DNA from: Cryptomeria japonica
Taxonomy: Eukaryota; Streptophyta; Pinopsida; Cupressales; Cupressaceae
DNA: 64,000 nt
NCBI RefSeq assembly: GCF_030272615.1
Contig: NC_081408.1
Coordinates: 306,058,450-306,122,449, forward strand
Reading direction: 5' to 3'
The notes below the pieces were generated by a model that had not been told where the DNA came from, searched no databases, and worked only from the letters and a program-made list of their open reading frames with translations. A program made the translations under genes and the position numbers. Shown here piece after piece: positions 56,775 through 64,000 of the stretch (positions are counted from its first letter, which is position 1; the number at the start of each line of letters is the position of its first letter).

Positions 56775-58981
56775 TGTTGGAAACCAAGAACACTGAGAGG
56801 GGGGGTGAATCAGTGTTCTACTAGAATGGAGAAATTTATCCTTATTAATACAACTTATCAATCGGTAAACATAAAATCATATAATAATAAGCAACAATGA
56901 AAACACAAAAGATGAACACCATAACACCATAGATTTATACATGGAAAACCTCAAAGAGGAAAAACCATGGTGGGATTGGAGACCCATAATATCTATCCAC
57001 TGATTAGATGAATAAATATTATAGTAAGGGGCTTACACATGCAGGAAGGCCAACAACCTAGAGCACACTGCTTGTCACAAAAGGAGTCTCACTGACTACA
57101 GAGAGGTTATAATGAACTCAATATAATTGGACAACAATCCAGAAGAATGAACTGCCAATGATAGCATCTACCATGCCTGATTACAGTCCTGGTTAAGCTC
57201 AATACCAGAGGCCTTAAACCTCTTTCGCAAACCCAACTCGATCTTGAATGATTGACCAAATCCTCTGCTCAATGAATATTACATTGTTCGCTCCTTACAT
57301 ATCTATATCCCTTACATCATGATCTACAATGAGATCTTACATCATATTTATAGCAACCCTAAGGCCTAAACCAATTAGGTTAGCCACCTAAAAGATATTA
57401 CAATAAGATCATTACATACATCAATATTACAATGATATGCCATGTCGGCTTTAGACCAAAAAAACATTAACCAATCCATAAATCATCCCAGTAATGTGTA
57501 GAGAACACATTAACATGATACCAGTCCATAACCTAGACAGGTACCGGACCTAGTCTGGGTCCACCATGCCAAAATGATGTCTTCAATCAGTCAAGGCATG
57601 ATCAAGGATCACCTTCTGCATCCTGAATTCCATCTAGAAGCCGCACCAACACCACTTGTGCATCCTGTCAAAGATTCTCAGTAAAATCTCTATCGGTAAA
57701 ACCTTAAACCCTTACCGGTATAGGCTTGCTAGAGTGTATGACAACATCTAATCACCAATTCAATACCAACTGACCAAAACATACTCTAGAAACATGTAAC
57801 ACATCAAACCAAACATATTCCGTTGATCCAATAATGTTGATAGTATCCAACTGATAGTCCCTTCTACTAGTAGGGTGAGCTCACAATACTGGTTCCCACT
57901 TTTTGACCAACTTTGACACTTAGATGAATATTTTGAAAAAAACCTTCACTTTCCAACACCTATAACTTTTAAACCGTTAAGAATTTGAAGATGATATAAA
58001 CTAGTGATTTTTAACATCTTGTTTGTAGATTCTAAATATATTTTTTTCAAATTTGTTTGATTAAAATTTTATTGATTTTTCCATCTCCCTCAAAAAGTAG
58101 TTTTTTACAGTGAACAACATTTTTTAAGAGTGATGTGTATCCCAAAATGCATAATTTTTTTTCTATAAATGATAAAAACTTAATTCATTTGAATTTTGGT
58201 TTGTAATATCAATACCCAGGGCATGAAGTTAGTTTGATAGTGATATGTTGAATACTTTTTATTTTATTAAGTTTTGAAGTTTGACTAATTAAAATTTAGA
58301 TATAGGTGTATGGTTGAACACATAACTTGTTCTATATATATCAAAATTCAATTTTCTTTTTTTTGTTAGAAAGAAAATATCAATACCTAGAGCATAGATA
58401 TTTTTCAGATTTTTTTGAATTAGTTTACTATTTTTCCCAATGCATTAAACAAAGAAGTTCATGTTCGGTGAAAAACCTACATTCATAAGAAATAAAATAA
58501 AAATATATTAATGAAATTAAATATATTAAAAGTTATACTATTTGGAAATCTTATAACAAGGACTAAATACTTTTAAATTTAAATGAATTAATTTGACCCC
58601 CCAAAAGCTAATGTAAAATTGGTTTTTTATCAGCATTTGATAGATGCAAAGGAGACTCTATTGCAAGTATGATTTAGAAGTAGAGAGGTTCTATCGAGGA
58701 AATTTTGATCTAAGAGACTTTGATTTAACTCTCTTCAATTAATTACTTCAAATGGGACCTTTTAAAGCTTAAATTATTATATTTTCTAAAAAATGTGTGA
58801 TTTCAACAAAAATTAGGACATACCAAAAAGTGGGAACTAGCTTTGTGAGGTCACTCGGTAAGACTAGATCTTCTACGAGTAACCAAAACCTGTCTGTTGG
58901 TAACCAATCATAACAGCTAGTGTTGACATCAATGACAAAACATCAATGCAACATGTAATCAATTCCTTCATAGTGCCAACA
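56775..58981 (-). repeat. Element F 5' LTR with a nested TIR element
   Basis: 2,207 bases because of an insertion of about 985 bases between TAGTCCCTTCT (57855-57865) and CGGTAAGACTAG (58856-58867). Without it the LTR matches 52735-53946. Confidence 0.9.
57874..58855. mobile_element. Non-coding DNA element with 32-bp terminal inverted repeats
   Basis: Ends 57874-57905 and 58824-58855 are inverted copies with 27 of 32 matching, sharing GTTCCCACTTTTTG. It is absent from the other F LTR, so it is a true insertion. The interior is AT-rich without a reading frame, as in MITE-like elements. A 3-bp ACT duplication is possible; the exact ends and superfamily are unresolved. Confidence 0.75.
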
Positions 58982-58986
58982 CAAAT

Positions 58987-60750
58987 AAAATAACTAACAC
59001 AAAATTAAACATAGTTTACAAAGCCAAATTATAACTTCATGCAAACCCGAATCTTGCATACAACAATTAAAACACAATCATATATGACAATTATATTTCA
59101 ATCAAACCTCAATTCCCCCTAATAATCATTTAAAATTAAATTAAACATAAATCAAGAGTAAAAGAATACCTACTTGAAAACATGTGAAAGAATAAAGAGA
59201 GAGAAGAGAATACTGATGACAAATTCTGAAAACACAAAACCTTCCATACCAGCAACCAATTCTTCAAAACAATCTAGCTCAAGAAATTCCAATCACCCTT
59301 CAAATAAAATCTAAAATTGCACATTCATGTTCTCAATTTTCTCCCAAGACTTGAAAGAAAAATAATCATCATCACCTCCCAATCCCTCCTAATAAATAAA
59401 AAACAATATGCTAAATAAAGCACACAAGGAAAAATTAAAAAACCTAAACCTAAAAATATTAAATAAATTAACAATTAAATAATATTAACAAATAATAAAA
59501 CACCAATTACAAATCTTCTATAAAAATTTAATTCCTCAAAAATCATAAATAGAATAAATAAGTAGATAAAGAATTAAAATATAATTTTCCACAAAATAAA
59601 ACAACTAGTCTCCCTCTAGATCGAACAATTAGTTCCACCTCAAAGAAAAATAAATAAATAATAAAATAACCACTTGCATAATAAATAATAAAAAATAAAC
59701 AATAAATAATAAACAATAAATAAAAAACATTAAATAATAAACAATAAATAATAAATAATAAATAATAAACAATAAATAGTAAATAATAATAAATAATAAA
59801 TAATAAATATTAAGCAATAAATAATAAATAATAATAAACAATAAATAATAACAATAAACCATAATAAGCAACAATGAAAAATAAATAAATAATCAACAAT
59901 AAATAAATTAAATAAATCAAAATTACATTTAAAGTCACAATAACCCTTAATTAATCATTAATTTAATTTACAACACATAAGCATAAAATGCATCACACTC
60001 AAACAAATTAACAAATTATAAAATAGTGCTAGCACCTAATCAAGACTCACTACTAACAATAGGGTAATCAAATATTGTCCACATGACAAATTTGACGAGA
60101 TACATGAAAATTAGATAATTGTCCCTAAATCAGGACAATGGCTAGGGTTAGGTATATTTTGGGCCTTACACTATCTCTTTTTACCACCATTGGGATTTAT
60201 AAAGACCCACTCAGACTTGTGGAAATAGGTGGTGTCGATGTCTCGTACCTGCAATCCTGCACCAAAACATGTTGTATACAAACATACATATATACATATG
60301 AATTTATAATCCCCAAGTAGTGATAGGAAATCGTGACATCGTATGAATCTCACGAGTCAGTAATGCGAAATCATTCCATCACCCTAAATCCTAAGTAAAC
60401 CATACATAGAATCTCACATCAACAATAATCTAATGATATCATTAGAACATAGATTAACACGCATCAACAAAAATCAAATGATATCATTAGAACATCGATT
60501 AACATCATAATAAATGATCAAAATATATTCCATGTCATAAGGATCTAAATCTAACATCAATATTCAACTCAATGAAATATAGCAATAATCATGTATTGAA
60601 ATACATAAGCAACATAACATAGTCAAACAAGGATCACGATAATGTAAACATTCACATAGATCATTGAAATGAACCACACAAAATGAATCAAACATAGTCT
60701 AATAAATCAAATTAGCATGTATCTGAAGCAAAACATGGAGGGGCATTACA
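58987..60750 (-). repeat. Gypsy solo LTR, right part
   Basis: Continues from 52734. AT-rich with a low-complexity tract (59640-59935), then a block around 60170-60350 similar to 6760-6960 of the first gypsy LTR. Confidence 0.8.
59640..59935. repeat. A/T-rich minisatellite (AATAAATAATAAAC-like)
   Basis: Irregular tandem copies of AATAAATAATAAAC, AATAAATAATA and similar. The long minus-strand frame rich in Leu, Ile, Tyr and Phe across it is an artefact of this composition. Confidence 0.92.
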
Positions 60751-60819
60751 CAATAATTGGCATAAACATAAAGATGCAAAAATTGGAATGTCAATTATGA
60801 ACCTAGTTCTAGAAATAAG

Positions 60820-61905
60820 TGTAGCGTCCTAAAATTGCGACACTTGCAATTTCGACTGCATTTGGGTCTTCATGATGGGGATGCAACACGGAACCTGAAT
60901 GGAGACCCCGAAACTTGTTCATGACATCAAAAATGACATTTTTCAGCACCCTGGCCTGATCCTCCTTGCACCCTACTGTCCCTGGAGGTGGGACCATGGA
61001 GCCTAGTGCCCTGGTCCTTCAAGACTAGGGCGCCCAACGCCTTGGTCCCTAGCCCTATTTTGGGCCCGGTCTCTTTTGGGCATCGGGTCTTTAAGTTTGC
61101 AAATTGGAAAATAATGTTTCCTGGTCGGCCTAAGGTCAGGAAAATCAGTCTATCAGCCCTAATTGACAGGTATATAAACTACTTTTCCTCTCCTAGAAAG
61201 GGAGGAGGACATATGTGTGCAAAAGGCGGAAACGATATTCAAATATTCAAACATTCAAGCATTCAAGCATTCCTTCAAGAAATTGAGCATTCTAAGTCTC
61301 CATTCAAGGCTAGGTGTTGCATTCAAGACAAGGATTCAACCATTGAAGAGGAGATCACATACCTACAACATACTACATACATTACACCTTCGCATGTAAG
61401 AATACAAACATTCTTACAACAAGGTTGTAGGTACGTGGCTATAATTGAAGATATGGAATCCTTGTGCAGAGACGAACAGATCCCCCTTCGTTTCGCGGAT
61501 TTTTCGGAGGACCGTGTGCACGCCGGGCGCCATCGTCCCGTCAACTTTCGCTCAAATTTATAGAATAGCACCATCTCAACATTTTACTACTAATTCTAGG
61601 TCTGCAGCTTCATCCCATATCCCTATCTCTGTTTATAAGCGAATCTTTCCTACTTTACATGCATTCCTAGTTCAATCTTTCTATCTAAATTCTTTACAAA
61701 AGAGGGTATCCTTGATGTCTTAACCCTTGAAACTCATTTAGAATCCAATCTTACATTATGTGGGATTGGATCTTGTGGGTTTCAACCCCTCTTTTGAATG
61801 TAAAGTCTCCCCTAAGTGAAAACCATCAACCCTAGTGACTCTCCCTTCTCTCTCCTTGGGGTTGAGGAGGGGAGGACAACTAGGGTTCGATTTTTCCGCT
61901 TTACA
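60820..61905 (+). repeat. GC-richer solo LTR, 1.09 kb
   Basis: TGTAGCGTCC to CGCTTTACA with exact ATAAG copies at 60815-60819 and 61906-61910. TATATAAA at 61171-61178 sets plus orientation. Part of it (60880-61130, 61480-61550) is clearly richer in GC and CpG than the rest of the window. Small CATTCAAG tandem units at about 61247-61272. Open frames inside it have no recognised domain. Confidence 0.88.
61171..61178 (+). promoter_or_regulatory. TATA box of the solo LTR
   Basis: TATATAAA, about 350 bases into the LTR. Confidence 0.7.
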
Positions 61906-61910
61906 ATAAG

Positions 61911-62789
61911 ATACAAAAAAGAATCTATCACTAAAATTGAGCCTGAAAATGTTGGTTAATGGAGCTATGCACGCTATACCTGGGGTGTCTTCATTAGCTA
62001 AAAATTGTGGATTCTAGATTAGGATGCTTTGAAGATCATTCTTCCCAAAAATAGGCAAAATAGTGTTGTTGTATGGAGTAATGCTCCCTAGACCAAGGAT
62101 TTTTTCCTATTCAAAATCTAGAATTGTTTGCCTTAGTTTTCTCTCTACAAATCTGCATCTCTCTACCATCGAATATGGAATCTACACATAGAAAAGAGGA
62201 GAAAATTGTTATACTATATAGGGTCTTATCTAAGTGAAACCTCGGGTAGGAATTAACCTCCATTACAACTATGGTGATTAGAAAAGAGAGCTTAACCTTT
62301 GTAGGGAAAAGAATGAAAAACTTAAGGAAATGCAAAATTGATAAATGATATCTTTGTTATGATCTTCTTGCCTTGAATCCTCGTGAAAGGTTGATGTTTT
62401 TTGATAGAGTTAATGCATGCCTTCATTCATGGAGGAACACATAAAGTTTATCATGATTGCTATCTTGAATTATTGACTTCATATCTCTCCTTCACTATCT
62501 TTAAGATTCCTAATTGCTTTACTCAATTGGAGTGTGAATTAGAATTAAATGCATGTAAAGAGATTAGGAATGTTAAAATGAGATGGTTTAAATTATATTT
62601 AAACACAAATTCACACATTTCATGTTGACATTTCAAATAAGCCTAGTATAAAGGAGCACATTCCCTCTCAACAACTTATTAGCCATTGGAGGTTTAAATT
62701 TGGGCCCAAAATGGTAGTACTACTTGGGTGCTAGGTGTCATAGTCATGGAATTCTAGTATGAATTCAAGGTTATTGAGCATATAATTGT
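61911..62789. other. Unassigned spacer
   Basis: No supported gene. A 75-codon plus-strand frame at 62401-62628 (LTSYLSFTIFKIPNCFTQLE) has no recognised domain and could be chance or a decayed fragment. Confidence 0.5.
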
Positions 62790-64000
62790 TGTAATACCCT
62801 ACCAGGAACCCCGAAGGAAAACCCACAACAAGGGTGAAACAATTTTTTAAAAGTATAAACATCATAAGTGCATTTACACAACATGCATGATAGCACAAGC
62901 AGAAGACTTACACCAGAATTCCTTAAGGGTTACCAACAAAGAATTAACTTCAAGAATAAATTCCACAAAATCATAAATCCACATATGCATCACTCAATGA
63001 TCACAAGAAGCCATAAGCAAATAAAGATTCATCATAGAAAGATTTAAATTATATAGCATAATTTCCACTTCAATAAGCATTTACTAACATCATCAAGGAA
63101 ACTGATAAAAACATCCAAACATAGGATTACATTGCTCTTCCAATACATAGCTTCTCAATAAACATAAGGGATAGATCTCATCCAATTACAAGGTTACATA
63201 AGATCAATATTACAATGATACAATGACCACATAGGTCTACAAATACCAATAATCTTCAAAACATGAGATGAAGTATGATCCACGAACCATAGGAACACCT
63301 GTGAAGCCAATCCTCGCATGAAGATACAAACCCAAACATCCAATGGGAAGTGGCACTACCACCCGACCATGTAATTCCCAAATGGAATCACCCCACCGTG
63401 GTAGGAGATAGTTGAGGACCCTCAAACAAGCATAAGCATGACATGGTCGACAAAACAATATGACTCCATGACAACACAAAAGACTCCAAAAGAATCCGGG
63501 TGACTCAACTTCACAAACACAAGTGAACTAACATCACAAAACACAAGTGAACCAAATGAGAGAGTGTCATCACATAGCTTAAGGTGGATACCATGGTACA
63601 ACCTCCATAGGTCCCAATTCACTGTCCTAGTAACTTTTCCTGACCTCCAACTCCAACTAAGTCTTATGCGGACCCTACTAGCCTTTCGTGAAGACAAGGT
63701 GGTTGGTTTTCCATTCTAGGCCTTCTTGCCACATTATGAGCCCTGTACTAGCACTCACCTATGCACGACGTACAATTATCTTTATTAATGTTATGATACT
63801 ACCCACCTAATCAATTCATTAGATTACCAGTTATTATCTGACTTTTGCTGGGTCGTAATACCTACCACTTTGGGTGCAACCCCCAAGCAAAAGCCACTCT
63901 CTCAAAGGACACTACACAAGCATGGTCACTCCTCAAGGACCCTATGGCGAAGTAGATAGCCATAACACCACTATCAGAAACAAGTGGTCAAACAAGGACA
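62790..64000 (-). repeat. Ty3/gypsy LTR, partial, running off the window
   Basis: TGTAATACCCTACC start on the plus strand; the whole 1.2 kb aligns with 3238-4440 and in part with 51663-52734 (shared CACCACCC..CATGTGAT-like segment, AGAGTGTCATCACATAG, and GTGAAGACAAGGTGG). Whether an internal region or only a solo LTR follows cannot be seen. Confidence 0.85.

Larger units (their letters stand above)
52735..58981 (-). mobile_element. Element F: copia-like LTR element with coiled-coil/CCHC ORF and pol remnants
   Basis: Minus strand: 5' LTR 56775-58981 (with a TIR insertion), primer site 56761-56774, a coiled-coil and zinc-knuckle frame (about 55640-56730), decayed integrase-linker, RT and RNase H scraps (54480-55370), polypurine tract 53947-53959, 3' LTR 52735-53946. 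Exact CAAAT target copies at 52730-52734 and 58982-58986. The LTRs resemble those of copia A and C, but the Gag position holds a protein organised like element B ORFa. Most of pol, including the RT palm, is missing. Confidence 0.85.
51663..60750 (-). repeat. Ty3/gypsy solo LTR, split by element F
   Basis: Plus-strand ends TGTAACATTCC and GGGGCATTACA with exact CAATA copies at 51658-51662 and 60751-60755. Segments 51663-52734 and 58987-60750 together make about 2.8 kb and match parts of the LTRs at 3238-7247 and 62790-64000. The 4-kb relative is longer in its low-complexity interior. No internal gypsy sequence remains, so it is a solo LTR formed by LTR-LTR recombination. Confidence 0.82.

Noticed and set aside
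59629-59874. Long hydrophobic minus-strand frame resembling membrane segments
   Set aside because: Translation of an A/T minisatellite; not a protein.
61247-61276. Short CATTCAAG direct repeats as a possible CRISPR-like or satellite array
   Set aside because: Three or four imperfect 10-base units within a solo LTR; no spacers and a plant context.
62401-62628. 75-codon frame in the spacer before the last gypsy LTR
   Set aside because: No recognised family or supporting context; could be chance.

Overview
The window is plant nuclear DNA made almost entirely of decayed and nested retrotransposons. I found no host gene, rRNA, tRNA or CRISPR array that I could defend. Plant-type Ty1/copia and Ty3/gypsy families, an L1-type LINE with an RNase H domain, initiator-Met tRNA primer binding sites, many solo LTRs and extreme nesting indicate a seed plant with a large genome. 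A gymnosperm such as a conifer is my guess; the sequence does not prove it. Nearly every coding region carries stops and frameshifts, so most protein entries are listed as pseudogenes.

Layout. 1-7247: 5' part of a minus-strand Ty3/gypsy element (RNase H, RT, protease, gag, a 4-kb LTR) inserted into copia A. 7248-26287: minus-strand copia A. Its gag is split by a LINE (9899-24687, plus strand, 11-bp target duplication). The LINE ORF1 is in turn split by element B (10740-18796, 5-bp duplication), an LTR element with no recognisable pol. Copia A itself sits in copia E (26288-29387, plus strand). The nest is therefore E > A > LINE > B. 29425-31272: a gypsy gag scrap and unassigned AT-rich DNA.

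31273-48946: a composite flanked by 176-bp direct repeats. It holds copia D1 (plus strand, LTR from 31449), whose right LTR is split by copia C (38522-46789, minus strand, with a solo LTR inside its integrase). Next to the rest of the D1 right LTR lies an inverted D-family LTR fragment (D2), giving a long LTR hairpin. 48947-64000: a solo LTR (49251-50951), a gypsy solo LTR (51663-60750) split by element F (52735-58981), another solo LTR (60820-61905), a short unassigned spacer, and the start of a further gypsy LTR (62790 to the window end).

The most unusual items are elements B and F. B has intact LTR ends, a primer binding site, a polypurine tract and a target duplication, but no protease, integrase, RT or RNase H. 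It carries one coiled-coil reading frame with five CCHC zinc-knuckle positions and a second frame of about 1,100 codons that I cannot assign. F carries a similar coiled-coil plus four-knuckle frame on a different, copia A/C-like LTR backbone. These look like non-autonomous elements that depend on copia machinery supplied in trans; that dependence is inference.
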